A DNA stretch of 64,000 nucleotides from Lachnospiraceae bacterium UBA7093. GTDB lineage: Bacteria > Bacillota > Clostridia > Lachnospirales > Lachnospiraceae. The notes under the pieces are model-generated. The model was not told the DNA's origin, searched no databases, and saw only the letters and a program-made list of their open reading frames with translations. This document shows positions 26,411 through 35,377 of this stretch, one piece after another (the first letter of the stretch is position 1; the number at the start of each line of letters is the position of its first letter). The translations under genes and the position numbers were made by a program. The stretch lies in NCBI GenBank assembly GCA_002492465.1, contig DKYT01000030.1, positions 55,969-119,968 on the forward strand, read 5' to 3'.

Positions 26411-27127
26411 ATGTTGGGAAAGATACCGCTATACCAACAGCTGATAGAAGAGCTTGTAAAGTATATTTCGGATGAGAAGCTGCTTCCGGGGGACCAGATC
26501 ATGACGGAACCGGAGATCAGCGGGAAATATGGCGTAAGCAGAGCCACAGTGCGGCAGGCAATCCAGGAGCTGGTGAATGCAGGCGTGCTGGTCAAGCTTC
26601 ATGGAAAAGGGACTTTTATCGCAGAACCTAAGGTTAAGATGAATGTTACCACCTTTGGCAGTTTCAGTACCATGGCAAAGGAGCAGGGATTCACCCCGTC
26701 AACCAAAATACTGTGTTTTCAGGAAATGATGGAGCCAACGGATAAGGTAAGGAAGAGGCTTTCGCTGGAAACAGGGGAAAGCGTCATTTACCTGAACCGC
26801 CTGCGGTATTTGGACGGAAATCCGGCGCTGATCGAAAAAACCTATCTTCCGAAAAGGCTGTTTCCAAGTTTTGATCTTATGAAGGTTGAAAAGTCAGGGC
26901 TATACAGTTTTTTTAAAGAATGGGGTATGAAGAGCCTGAAAGGCTCGGAGAGATTTACCGCATGCATACCCACCGAGGAAGAGAAAAAGGCGTTGGAGAT
27001 TTTAGACGCCGACCCGTGCATCAGGGTGCGCAGGATCATGAATTATCAGGAAATACCTGTTGAATATACCATTTGTATATTCAAAAATAAAACGTTGCAG
27101 TTTGAATCAGAAATAGAAGTACCATAG
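26411..27127 (+). CDS. GntR-family regulator with UTRA domain (HutC subfamily)
   Basis: 238 residues. Winged helix-turn-helix at residues ~5-75 (PLYQQLIEELVKYI; YGVSRATVRQAIQELVNAGV; GKGTF), then a UTRA effector domain (~90-235). HutC-type regulators repress sugar or amino-sugar uptake genes and respond to phosphorylated sugars. The adjacent, now broken mannose-family PTS operon is the likely former target. RBS GGGGAGAAACT before ATG at 26411. Confidence 0.87.
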   Translation: MLGKIPLYQQLIEELVKYISDEKLLPGDQIMTEPEISGKYGVSRATVRQAIQELVNAGVLVKLHGKGTFIAEPKVKMNVTTFGSFSTMAKEQGFTPSTKILCFQEMMEPTDKVRKRLSLETGESVIYLNRLRYLDGNPALIEKTYLPKRLFPSFDLMKVEKSGLYSFFKEWGMKSLKGSERFTACIPTEEEKKALEILDADPCIRVRRIMNYQEIPVEYTICIFKNKTLQFESEIEVP

Positions 27128-27141
27128 TATTGTGGCATTGA

Positions 27142-27176
27142 GGGCAGACCGCGCCAGCGGATCTGTCCTTTGTTTT
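27142..27176 (+). terminator. Rho-independent terminator after the GntR gene
   Basis: Stem GGGCAGACCGC / GCGGATCTGTCC with a GCCA loop and one bulged A, followed by TTTGTTTTTTC. Confidence 0.82.
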
Positions 27177-27195
27177 TTCTTTGTGAAATTTATCA

Positions 27196-27224
27196 TTGAA
27201 GATGAAAATACCCTGTGCTATAAT
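27196..27224 (+). promoter_or_regulatory. Promoter of carAB
   Basis: TTGAAG (27196-27201), 17-base spacer, TATAAT (27219-27224). The leader to the carA ATG is ~45 bases; no PyrR-type attenuator was seen in it. Confidence 0.65.
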
Positions 27225-27270
27225 GAGTCGATTATGTAAATGAATGCAACGGAAAGGGAGCAGATACTAT

Positions 27271-28473
27271 ATGAAAGCATTTCTAATTCTGGAAGACGGC
27301 ACCGTTTTTACAGGCATACATATTGGCGCCCCAAAAGAGGTTATCAGTGAAATCGTATTCAACACTTCCATGGCAGGGTATCCGGAGGTGCTGACGGATC
27401 CTTCCTACGCGGGTCAGGCAGTTTGTATGACGTATCCCCTGATTGGGAATTACGGTGTCTGCAAGGAGGATATGGAGTCAAAAAAGGCATGGCCGGACGG
27501 CTTTATTGTGCGGGAGCTGTCAAGAATCCCCAGCAATTTCCGAAAAGACCTTACCATCCAGGAATTTCTTCTTGACCAGGGGATTCCCGGCATTGCAGGT
27601 ATTGACACCCGCGCGCTTACCAAAATTCTTCGTGAAAAAGGTACCATGAACGGTATGATCACCTCTGACGAGCATTATGATCTAAAGGCAATTCTTCCAA
27701 AACTGAAAGCATATACCACCGGAAAAGTGGTGGAAAAAGTAACCTGTTCCCATAAATATGAAATCAAAGGGGTGAAAGCCCTTGCAGATAACGGACCTCT
27801 TTCCGGCAGCGCTAGATTTGATCCTGACGCTTACGCGCTGGGGAGGCGGGAAATGCGTCCCAGCCTGGTAAAAAAGCTGAATGGGGCGGGCAAAAGAGTG
27901 GCGCTTCTGGATTTTGGCGCAAAGGACAATATTGCAGTATCCCTTACCCGGAGAGGCTGCGATGTGACGGTTTACCCGGCGTTTGCCAGGGCACAGGAGA
28001 TTATTGCGGGAGGCTATGACGGTATTATGCTCAGCAATGGACCTGGCGATCCCAAGGAGTGTGGGAGTATCATTGGAGAGATCAAAAAGCTTTATGACAC
28101 AGATATCCCGATCTTTGCCATATGCCTGGGGCATCAGCTGATGGCGCTTGCCACAGGCGCAGATACCTTTAAAATGAAATATGGGCATCGGGGAGGAAAT
28201 CATCCGGTGAAGGATCTTGCTACCGGACGGGTCTATATTTCCTCCCAGAATCACGGTTATGTGGTGGATATGGACAAACTGAACCCTTTGGTGGCAAAAC
28301 CGGCTTTTGTAAACGTTAACGACGGCACCAACGAGGGGCTTAGCTATATCGGTAAACCTGTATTTACCGTTCAGTTCCACCCGGAAGCATGTCCAGGCCC
28401 TCAGGATTCGGGTTATCTCTTTGACCGTTTTATTGAAATGATGGAAGTAGGAAAGGAGGAGAAAAATGCCTAA
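27271..28473 (+). CDS. carA: Carbamoyl-phosphate synthase small subunit
   Basis: 400 residues. N-terminal domain MKAFLILEDGTVFTGIHIG and a class I glutamine amidotransferase domain. The nucleophile Cys285 lies in FAICLGHQLMALATG, and the catalytic His-x-Glu is in VQFHPEACPGPQD. It hydrolyses glutamine and passes ammonia to CarB for pyrimidine and arginine synthesis. Start at 27271 (AAAGGGAG upstream) rather than an upstream in-frame ATG at 27244. Overlaps carB by 8 bases. Confidence 0.97.
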   Translation: MKAFLILEDGTVFTGIHIGAPKEVISEIVFNTSMAGYPEVLTDPSYAGQAVCMTYPLIGNYGVCKEDMESKKAWPDGFIVRELSRIPSNFRKDLTIQEFLLDQGIPGIAGIDTRALTKILREKGTMNGMITSDEHYDLKAILPKLKAYTTGKVVEKVTCSHKYEIKGVKALADNGPLSGSARFDPDAYALGRREMRPSLVKKLNGAGKRVALLDFGAKDNIAVSLTRRGCDVTVYPAFARAQEIIAGGYDGIMLSNGPGDPKECGSIIGEIKKLYDTDIPIFAICLGHQLMALATGADTFKMKYGHRGGNHPVKDLATGRVYISSQNHGYVVDMDKLNPLVAKPAFVNVNDGTNEGLSYIGKPVFTVQFHPEACPGPQDSGYLFDRFIEMMEVGKEEKNA

Positions 28474-31400
28474 AAATCCTAATGTGAAAAGAGTTATGGT
28501 CATCGGTTCAGGTCCTATTGTGATCGGACAGGCGGCGGAATTTGACTATGCAGGCACCCAGGCGTGCCGCTCCCTGAAGGAAGAGGGCGTGGAGGTTATT
28601 CTGGTAAACTCCAATCCGGCAACCATTATGACCGATAAAAACATTGCGGATAAGGTGTACATTGAACCCCTTACCGTCAAGGTGTTGGAGCAGATCATCG
28701 AAAAGGAAAAACCTGACAGCATTCTGCCTACGCTGGGGGGACAGGCGGGTCTGAATCTGGGAATGGAGCTGGAGGAATCGGGCTTTCTGGCGTCCCACAG
28801 GGTAAAGCTTTTGGGCACTACGGCGGCAACCATCAAAAAGGCGGAGGACCGGCAGGAATTTAAAGATACTATGGAAAAGATCGGAGAACCCTGCGCTGCC
28901 TCCAAGGTAGTGGAGACGGTAGAAGACGGCGTGGCGTTTACCAGTGCCATTGGCTATCCGGTGGTTCTCCGTCCGGCATATACACTGGGAGGTTCCGGCG
29001 GCGGAATCGCCCATAATCAGGAGGAACTGGAAAGTATTCTGGAAAATGGTCTGCGTCTTTCCCGGGTAGGGCAGGTTCTGGTGGAACGCTGTATTGCAGG
29101 CTGGAAAGAGATCGAATATGAAGTGATGCGGGACAGTGCGGGAAACTGCATTACCGTTTGTAATATGGAAAACATCGATCCGGTAGGGGTGCACACAGGA
29201 GACAGCATCGTAGTGGCGCCTTCCCAGACCCTTGGGGATAAAGAATACCAGATGCTGCGCACCTCGGCTCTTAATATTATCAGTGAACTGGAGATTACCG
29301 GCGGCTGTAATGTACAGTTCGCATTGCATCCAACCAGCTTCGAGTACTGTGTCATCGAGGTAAACCCCAGAGTCAGCCGGTCTTCGGCATTGGCAAGTAA
29401 GGCAACGGGATACCCTATTGCAAAGGTGGCAGCGAAAATTGCATTGGGCTACACTTTAGACGAAATCAAAAACGCCATCACAGGCAAGACCTATGCCAGC
29501 TTTGAACCTGCGTTGGACTATTGTGTGGTAAAGCTCCCCAGGCTTCCCTTTGATAAGTTTATTACCGCCAAGAGAACGCTCACAACCCAGATGAAAGCAA
29601 CGGGAGAGGTGATGAGCATCTGCGATAATTTTGAAGGCGCGTTGATGAAGGCGATCCGTTCCCTTGAGCAGCATGTGGATTGCCTGCTCAGCTATGACTT
29701 TAGCGGGCTTAACCTGGAGGAATTGCAGGAAAGACTGAAAATCGTGGATGACCAGAGAATCTATGTGATTGCTGAGGCGTTGAGAAAAGGAATGGATTAC
29801 GACACCATTCATGAGATCACTATGATCGATCATTGGTTTATTGATAAGCTTGCCCTTCTTGTGGAAATGGAGAAAAGGCTGCAGCAGGAACCCCTTACCG
29901 TGGAATTGCTGAAGGAAGCAAAGCGGATGGAATTTCCGGATCAGGTAATCGGAAGACTGACAGGCATTCCGGAGGAGAAGATCCGGAAGATGCGTTATGA
30001 TAACGACATTGTGGCTGCCTATAAAATGGTGGATACCTGTGCGGCGGAATTTGAGGCAAGCACCCCTTATTACTATTCTGTATACGGCAGTGAAAATGAG
30101 GCGGAGGAGACTAACCCGCCTAAGAAAGTGCTGGTACTTGGCTCCGGTCCGATCAGAATCGGGCAGGGAATTGAGTTTGATTATTGCTCTGTTCACGCTA
30201 CCTGGGCTTTTGCCAAGGCTGGTTATGAGACGATTATTATCAACAACAACCCGGAAACCGTAAGTACGGATTTTGACATTGCGGACAAGCTGTATTTTGA
30301 GCCGCTTACGCCGGAGGATGTGGAGAGCATCGTCCGCCTGGAGAAGCCTGACGGGGCGGTGGTACAGTTTGGAGGACAGACGGCGATCAAGCTGACAGAA
30401 AGCCTGATGAAGATGGGCGTGCCTATTTTAGGCACAAAGGCGGAGGACGTAGACGCGGCGGAAGACAGGGAGCTTTTCGACAGAATCCTGGAGGAAACCG
30501 GGATTCCCAGGGCGGCAGGAGGAACCGTTTACACGGCAAAGGAGGCAAAGGAGGTTGCAAACAGGCTGGGTTATCCGGTGCTGGTAAGACCCTCCTATGT
30601 ACTGGGCGGACAGGGAATGCAGATCGCCATTTCAGATGCGGAAATAGAAGAATTTATGGAAATCATTAACCGGATTGCCCAGGATCACCCTATTTTGGTA
30701 GATAAATATCTCCAGGGAAAGGAAATCGAGGTAGATGCGGTCTGCGACGGAACCGATATTCTGATTCCCGGTATTATGGAGCATATTGAAAGAACCGGCG
30801 TCCACTCAGGGGACAGTATTTCCGTGTATCCGGCGCCTACCATTTCAAAGGGAGTGAAAGAGAAGATTGGGGAGTATACCAGGCGCCTTGCCCGGGCGCT
30901 TCATGTGAAAGGCTTGATCAACATACAGTTTATTGCCATAGGGGAAGAGGTGTATGTGATCGAAGTGAATCCCCGTTCCTCCCGCACGGTGCCCTATATC
31001 AGCAAAGTGACGGGTATCCCTATTGTGGATCTTGCCACAGAGGTAATTATTGGCAAAACCATCAGAGAGCTGGGATACCAGCCGGGGTTACAGCCGGAAG
31101 CGGACTATTTTGCGGTTAAAATGCCGGTATTTTCTTTTGAAAAGATCAGAGGGGCGGAGATCAGCCTTGGTCCTGAGATGAAATCCACGGGTGAATGCCT
31201 GGGGATTGCGAAAACCTTTCAGGAAGCTCTTTATAAAGCGTTTTTAGGGGCGGGAGTGGATCTGCCTAAACACAAGCAGATGATTATTACCGTTAAGGAT
31301 GCAGATAAAGGAGAAGCGGTGGAGATCGGACGGAGATTTGAGAAACTGGGATATACCATTTACGCCACCAGAAGCACAGCGGATGCGTTACATGAGGCAG

Positions 31401-31660
31401 GGGTAAAGGCGCGTAAGGTGAATAAGATTTCTCAGGAATCTCCCACAGTTATGGATTTGATTTTAGGGCACAGAATCGACCTGGTAATCGATACGCCTAC
31501 CCAGGGACGGGACAAGTCAAGAGACGGTTTCCTGATCCGCAGAACTTCCATTGAAACGGGGGTAAACTGCATCACGGCAATGGACACGGCAAGGGCTTTG
31601 GTTACCAGTCTGGAAAACGCCAACGACCAGTTTACGCTGATAGATATTGCTTCCATATAA
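28466..31660 (+). CDS. carB: Carbamoyl-phosphate synthase large subunit
   Basis: 1064 residues, the normal length. Two homologous ATP-grasp halves: the first begins KRVMVIGSGPIVIGQAAEFD and the second KKVLVLGSGPIRIGQGIEFD near residue 553. Ligands VIEVNPRVSRSSALASKATG and VIEVNPRSSRTVPYISKVTG are present in each half. The C-terminal MGS-like regulatory domain (~935-1064) ends MDTARALVTSLE. Makes carbamoyl phosphate from bicarbonate, ammonia and two ATP. Confidence 0.98.
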   Translation: MPKNPNVKRVMVIGSGPIVIGQAAEFDYAGTQACRSLKEEGVEVILVNSNPATIMTDKNIADKVYIEPLTVKVLEQIIEKEKPDSILPTLGGQAGLNLGMELEESGFLASHRVKLLGTTAATIKKAEDRQEFKDTMEKIGEPCAASKVVETVEDGVAFTSAIGYPVVLRPAYTLGGSGGGIAHNQEELESILENGLRLSRVGQVLVERCIAGWKEIEYEVMRDSAGNCITVCNMENIDPVGVHTGDSIVVAPSQTLGDKEYQMLRTSALNIISELEITGGCNVQFALHPTSFEYCVIEVNPRVSRSSALASKATGYPIAKVAAKIALGYTLDEIKNAITGKTYASFEPALDYCVVKLPRLPFDKFITAKRTLTTQMKATGEVMSICDNFEGALMKAIRSLEQHVDCLLSYDFSGLNLEELQERLKIVDDQRIYVIAEALRKGMDYDTIHEITMIDHWFIDKLALLVEMEKRLQQEPLTVELLKEAKRMEFPDQVIGRLTGIPEEKIRKMRYDNDIVAAYKMVDTCAAEFEASTPYYYSVYGSENEAEETNPPKKVLVLGSGPIRIGQGIEFDYCSVHATWAFAKAGYETIIINNNPETVSTDFDIADKLYFEPLTPEDVESIVRLEKPDGAVVQFGGQTAIKLTESLMKMGVPILGTKAEDVDAAEDRELFDRILEETGIPRAAGGTVYTAKEAKEVANRLGYPVLVRPSYVLGGQGMQIAISDAEIEEFMEIINRIAQDHPILVDKYLQGKEIEVDAVCDGTDILIPGIMEHIERTGVHSGDSISVYPAPTISKGVKEKIGEYTRRLARALHVKGLINIQFIAIGEEVYVIEVNPRSSRTVPYISKVTGIPIVDLATEVIIGKTIRELGYQPGLQPEADYFAVKMPVFSFEKIRGAEISLGPEMKSTGECLGIAKTFQEALYKAFLGAGVDLPKHKQMIITVKDADKGEAVEIGRRFEKLGYTIYATRSTADALHEAGVKARKVNKISQESPTVMDLILGHRIDLVIDTPTQGRDKSRDGFLIRRTSIETGVNCITAMDTARALVTSLENANDQFTLIDIASI

Positions 31661-31884
31661 TGTCAATAGGGAAATTGAAAAAAATATTATACAAAATATA
31701 CAAAAATACTGCCCGATAATTTGCGAAAGTGACGAAAATTACAGAATAGTCCTTAAAAATGTGAAACAAGACTTGCGTTATCGGGCAGTAAATGGTATGT
31801 TAGATATGTGCTTGGGAACGTTTCCAAAGCGTTTCCGCACAACAACAATAACCCAATTTTATAAAGGAGAGGAATGGTATTATT
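31661..31884 (+). promoter_or_regulatory. Control region of the ABC sugar-importer operon
   Basis: AT-rich leader with a perfect 13-bp inverted repeat (TACTGCCCGATAA at 31707-31719, complement at 31778-31790, 58 bases between). A LacI-type operator TGGGAACGTTTCCA lies at 31813-31826, and a half-site CGTTTCC at 31830-31836 is spaced 11 bases from the same heptamer in the operator. AAAGGAGAGG precedes the ATG at 31885. No clear -35/-10 pair could be singled out. Confidence 0.55.
31813..31826. promoter_or_regulatory. LacI/CcpA-family operator
   Basis: TGGGAACGTTTCCA differs from the catabolite-responsive consensus TGWNANCGNTNWCA only at the two symmetric W positions. This fits a LacI-family pathway regulator, or a weak CcpA site. 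Confidence 0.6.
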
Positions 31885-33312
31885 ATGAAAAAGAAAGTAA
31901 TTAGTGCATTACTTTGTGTCGCAATGGTATCCACCATGCTGATTGGCTGCGGCGGAAAAGACGACACAGCAACACCGGAAGCACCTGCTGAAGCAGAAGC
32001 GCCTGCTGAGAGCGAAGCAGAACCGGAAGCACCTGCTGAAGCAGAAGCAGAGCCCGAGGCAGAAGCAAGCGCAGAAGGCGGATCTGTTTACTACTTAAAC
32101 TTCAAGCCTGAAGTAGATGAGCAGTGGCAGGATATTGCAGCAGCTTACACAGCTGAAACTGGCGTACCTGTAAAGGTTGTTACAGCAGCAAGCGGTACTT
32201 ATGAAGAAGTATTGAAATCAGAAATCGCTGGTTCCGATGCTCCTACATTATTCCAGATCAACGGACCTGTTGGCTACAATAAATGGAAAGATTATTGCAT
32301 GGATTTGACAAACACAGATCTTTACAACAACTTATCTGACAAGAGCCTTGCAGTTACAGGCGCAGACGGCGGCGTATACGGTATTCCTTACAACGTTGAG
32401 TCCTATGGTATCATTTACAATGATGAGATCATGCAGGCGTACTTCGCAATGGACGGCGCAGTAGTAAAGAGCGTAGACGAGATCACCAGCTTTGATACTC
32501 TGAAGGCAGTTGTTGAAGATATGCAGGCTAAGAAGGGTGACCTTGGTATTGACGGCGTATTCGCTTCCACATCTTTACTTCCCGGCGAGGACTGGAGATG
32601 GCAGACACACCTTGCAAACATCCCTGTATACTATGAGATGAAGGACAAGGGCGTAAGCGATATCGATGATCTTGAGTTCACATACAGCGAAAACTTCAAG
32701 AACATCTTTGATCTTTACATCAACAACTCCACATGCGCTCCTTCCTTATTAGGAAGCAAGGCAGTTACAGATTCCATGGCTGAGTTCGCACTTGGACAGT
32801 GCGCAATGGTTCAGAACGGTAACTGGGGATGGGGTCAGGTTGCAGGCGTTGACGGCAACGTTGTAAAAGAAGACAGCGTTAAGTTCATGCCTATCTACAC
32901 CGGCGTTGCTGGCGAAGAAAACCAGGGCTTATGCACAGGTACAGAGAACTTCTGGTGTGTAAACAGCCAGACTTCTGAAGCAAACCAGAAAGCTACTCTT
33001 GACTTCGTTAACTGGATGATCTCCTCTGATGCAGGTAAAGATTACATGGTTAATTCTTTAGGAAACGCAGCTCCTTTCTCCACCTTTGGTGATGACGAGA
33101 AGCCTCAGGATCCTCTTGCAAAAGAAATGTTCAGATACATGGAAGGCGGAAAGACAAGCGTAAGCTGGAACTTCACAATCTTCCCCAGCCAGGATTTCAA
33201 GGATGACTTTGGCGCAGCTCTGCTTGAGTACTGCAATGGCAACATGACATGGGATGATGTTGCAAATACTGTGGTTACAAGATGGGCTGAGGAAAAAGCA
33301 GCAACAAAATAA
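31885..33312 (+). CDS. ABC sugar importer, solute-binding lipoprotein (MalE type)
   Basis: 475 residues. Lipoprotein signal with lipobox MLIGC (Cys near residue 22), then an Ala/Pro/Glu-rich linker (residues ~30-70, repeats of APAEAEAP type) that tethers the domain through the wall. The family-1 binding domain begins VYYLNFKPEVDEQWQDIAAA. Captures an oligosaccharide or sugar outside the cell for the two permeases downstream. Codon use is strongly biased (GGC/GCA/CTT), as in highly expressed genes. Sugar not identifiable. Confidence 0.9.
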   Translation: MKKKVISALLCVAMVSTMLIGCGGKDDTATPEAPAEAEAPAESEAEPEAPAEAEAEPEAEASAEGGSVYYLNFKPEVDEQWQDIAAAYTAETGVPVKVVTAASGTYEEVLKSEIAGSDAPTLFQINGPVGYNKWKDYCMDLTNTDLYNNLSDKSLAVTGADGGVYGIPYNVESYGIIYNDEIMQAYFAMDGAVVKSVDEITSFDTLKAVVEDMQAKKGDLGIDGVFASTSLLPGEDWRWQTHLANIPVYYEMKDKGVSDIDDLEFTYSENFKNIFDLYINNSTCAPSLLGSKAVTDSMAEFALGQCAMVQNGNWGWGQVAGVDGNVVKEDSVKFMPIYTGVAGEENQGLCTGTENFWCVNSQTSEANQKATLDFVNWMISSDAGKDYMVNSLGNAAPFSTFGDDEKPQDPLAKEMFRYMEGGKTSVSWNFTIFPSQDFKDDFGAALLEYCNGNMTWDDVANTVVTRWAEEKAATK

Positions 33313-33329
33313 ATAGAATTAAAATTCAG

Positions 33330-33366
33330 AAAGCCTTTTGCAGCTTGGGCTGCAAAAGGCTTTTTC
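33330..33366 (+). terminator. Intra-operon terminator/processing hairpin
   Basis: Perfect 15-bp stem AAAGCCTTTTGCAGC (33330-33344) / complement (33349-33363) with loop TTGG, then TTC. It lies between the binding-protein and permease genes, where partial termination or mRNA protection gives excess binding protein. Confidence 0.85.
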
Positions 33367-33385
33367 AAAAAAGGGAGTTGCAGGT

Positions 33386-34231
33386 ATGGAGAAAACACTT
33401 AAAAAATATTTTGTAATATTTACGGTTCCAACGATTATTGCCTTTGCATTTGCGTTTATTATACCGTTTATACAGGGGGTATACTTATCCTTTTGCAATT
33501 TTACAACGGTAAACAATGCGACCTTTGTAGGATTTGAGAATTACAAGCTTGCTTTCACCAGCGGGCAGGGCTTTACCAGTGCGCTTTTGTTTACGGTTGC
33601 GTTCACAGTGGTCAGTGTGATCACCATCAATCTGCTTGCTTTTACGCTGGCGCTTTTGCTTACAAGAAAGATCAAGGGCACCAATCTTTTCAGGACAGTA
33701 TTTTTTATGCCGAACCTGATCGGCGGTATCGTTCTTGGTTATACCTGGCAGCAGATGATTAATGCAATTTTGTACCAATTTGAAACCACCATCGTTTCCA
33801 ATGCCAAATATGGTTTTTGGGGTCTGGTAATCTTAATGAACTGGCAAATGATGGGATATATGATGATTATTTACATAGCGGGTCTTCAGAATATTCCCAC
33901 TGATTTAATAGAAGCGGCGAAGATCGACGGCGCAACCTCATGGCAGACGCTGATCAAGGTAAAGCTTCCCATGGTTATGTCATCCATTACCATTTGTATG
34001 TTCCTGACATTGTCCAACAGCTTTAAGCTTTTCGATCAGAACAAGGCTTTGACCAACGGCGCGCCTATGAATAAGACGCAGATGCTTGCACTGAATATTT
34101 ATGATACCTTTTACGGCAAGCCTGGTTATGAGGGCGTAGGTCAGGCGAAAGCGGTTGTATTCTTTATCATCGTTGCCGCGGTAGCGCTTATCCAGCTCTC
34201 CTTTACAAGAAGTAAGGAGGTGGAACAATAA
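33386..34231 (+). CDS. ABC sugar importer permease (MalF/UgpA type)
   Basis: 281 residues, six helices: FTVPTIIAFAFAFIIPFIQG first, and the cytoplasmic EAA loop as EAAKIDGATSWQTLIKVKLP. Pairs with the following MalG-type permease. The start at 33386 is preferred to 33338 because GGGAGTTGCAGGT lies upstream and the earlier codons fall within the hairpin. Stop overlaps the next start (TAATGA). No ATPase gene in the operon; a shared MsmK-type ATPase elsewhere is presumed. Confidence 0.92.
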   Translation: MEKTLKKYFVIFTVPTIIAFAFAFIIPFIQGVYLSFCNFTTVNNATFVGFENYKLAFTSGQGFTSALLFTVAFTVVSVITINLLAFTLALLLTRKIKGTNLFRTVFFMPNLIGGIVLGYTWQQMINAILYQFETTIVSNAKYGFWGLVILMNWQMMGYMMIIYIAGLQNIPTDLIEAAKIDGATSWQTLIKVKLPMVMSSITICMFLTLSNSFKLFDQNKALTNGAPMNKTQMLALNIYDTFYGKPGYEGVGQAKAVVFFIIVAAVALIQLSFTRSKEVEQ

Positions 34232-35079
34232 TGATTACAAACAAAAAGACAAGAACAGTCAATGCAGTATTATTTGTTATACTTTTAATAGTGGCAGTGG
34301 TTGTGTTGTATCCTCTGTTTTTCATTTTGAACAACTCCTTTAAGGGGAAATTCTTTATCAGCAAGGATCCCTTTGCCCTGCCTACTTCGGAAACCTTTTC
34401 CGGCATGACCAACTATGTAAACGGTCTGATTAAAACGGGGCTGCTTTCGGCAGTAGGATGGTCCTTCTTTATTACGATTTTATCGGTAGTGCTGATCATA
34501 TTGTTTACAGCTATGACAGCATACTATATTACCAGAGTAAAAACCAAAATAACCCAGGGTCTTTACTATATGTTTGTGTTTTCCATGATCGTGCCTTTCC
34601 AGATGGTCATGTTTACCATGTCCTCTCTTGCGGATACCTTCCACCTGAAAAATCCGGTAGGTATGTGTATTCTGTATCTGGGATTTGGCGCCGGTCAGGC
34701 GGTATTCATGTTTGCAGGCTTTATTAAGTCGGTACCCATCGATATTGAGGAAGCTGCCATGATCGATGGATGTACGCCTCTGCAAAATTATTTTAAGGTT
34801 GTTTTCCCGATCCTTAAGCCTACGGCAATCACCGTGGCAATTTTGGAAGCAATGTGGATCTGGAACGACTTCCTGCTTCCTTATCTGGTAATCGGTATCA
34901 GTACGAAGTATAAAACGATTCCCGTAGTGGTACAGATGCTGGTTGGTTCCAACGGAAATAAGGATATGGGCGCGCTGATGGCAATGCTGGTGCTTTCCAT
35001 TATTCCGATTATCATTTTCTATCTGTCCTGTCAGAAGTACATCATAGAGGGTGTTGTTGCAGGCGCAGTAAAGGGCTAA
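34231..35079 (+). CDS. ABC sugar importer permease (MalG/UgpE type)
   Basis: 282 residues, six helices, with the EAA loop EEAAMIDGCTPLQNYFKVVF. N-terminal LFVILLIVAVVVLYPLFFIL and a C-terminal VAGAVKG typical of MalG-like permeases. Forms the translocation pore with the preceding permease. Translationally coupled to it by a one-base overlap. Confidence 0.92.
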   Translation: MITNKKTRTVNAVLFVILLIVAVVVLYPLFFILNNSFKGKFFISKDPFALPTSETFSGMTNYVNGLIKTGLLSAVGWSFFITILSVVLIILFTAMTAYYITRVKTKITQGLYYMFVFSMIVPFQMVMFTMSSLADTFHLKNPVGMCILYLGFGAGQAVFMFAGFIKSVPIDIEEAAMIDGCTPLQNYFKVVFPILKPTAITVAILEAMWIWNDFLLPYLVIGISTKYKTIPVVVQMLVGSNGNKDMGALMAMLVLSIIPIIIFYLSCQKYIIEGVVAGAVKG

Positions 35080-35144
35080 GGAAGACAAAGATTATGATTT
35101 GGGTTTAATTTGGATTATTCCAATTAGACAATACCTGTACTCCC

Positions 35145-35184
35145 GTTGCAGTGGCGGAACGATTTTCTTCCGCCACCATGCAAC
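35145..35184. other. Long imperfect hairpin
   Basis: GTTGCA-GTGGCGGAA pairs with TTCCGCCAC-CATGCAAC around an 8-base loop: 15 bp with a 2-base bulge. No T tract follows, so it is not a standard terminator. Confidence 0.6.
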
Positions 35185-35231
35185 ACAGGATGAGGGGAAT
35201 GAGCGCGGAAGCGCTTTGATGAAAAAGTATG

Positions 35232-35257
35232 AAAGGCGGCTCGTTTGAGCCGCTTTT
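35232..35257 (+). terminator. Rho-independent terminator of the ABC importer operon
   Basis: Stem AAAGGCGGCTC (35232-35242) / GAGCCGCTTTT (35247-35257) with a GTTT loop. Confidence 0.75.
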
Positions 35258-35263
35258 ATTACG

Positions 35264-35296
35264 ATAAGCCGACTCGCAAAGCGTGGCGGTGTTCGT
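35264..35296. repeat. REP-like palindromic repeat, copy B
   Basis: Same element as at 6031-6065; hairpin core GCCGACTCGC-AAA-GCGTGGCGGT. Forms a head-to-tail pair with copy C at a 37-base period. Confidence 0.75.
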
Positions 35297-35300
35297 TGCG

Positions 35301-35335
35301 ATAAGCCGACTCGCAAAGTGTGGCGGCGTTCGTTT
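35301..35335. repeat. REP-like palindromic repeat, copy C
   Basis: Near-identical to copy B (ATAAGCCGACTCGCAAAG... GCGGCGTTCGTT); hairpin core ends GTGTGGCGGC. Confidence 0.75.
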
Positions 35336-35377
35336 GTGGCAGGAAATCTTTCCAGCATGAGACAGGAGGATACGGCA

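Larger units (their letters stand above)
35080..35377. other. Intergenic region with hairpin, terminator and tandem REP-like repeats
   Basis: 298 bases with no supported gene. It contains an imperfect hairpin (35145-35184), a terminator (35232-35257) and two tandem REP-like elements (35264-35335). Confidence 0.6.

Noticed and set aside
27225..27270. PyrR-type attenuator before carA
   Set aside because: The leader is too short and holds no hairpin or PyrR box that I could find.
27682..30196. Long reverse frames within carA and carB
   Set aside because: Complement of highly conserved carAB coding sequence.
31647..31904. 85-codon + strand frame between carB and the binding-protein gene
   Set aside because: It overlaps both neighbours and covers the inverted repeat, operator and ribosome site of the importer operon; it has no ribosome site of its own and looks like control DNA.
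32040..32080. Repeat array in the binding-protein linker as a genetic repeat element
   Set aside because: It is a low-complexity Ala/Pro/Glu codon repeat within the lipoprotein linker, not a separate element.
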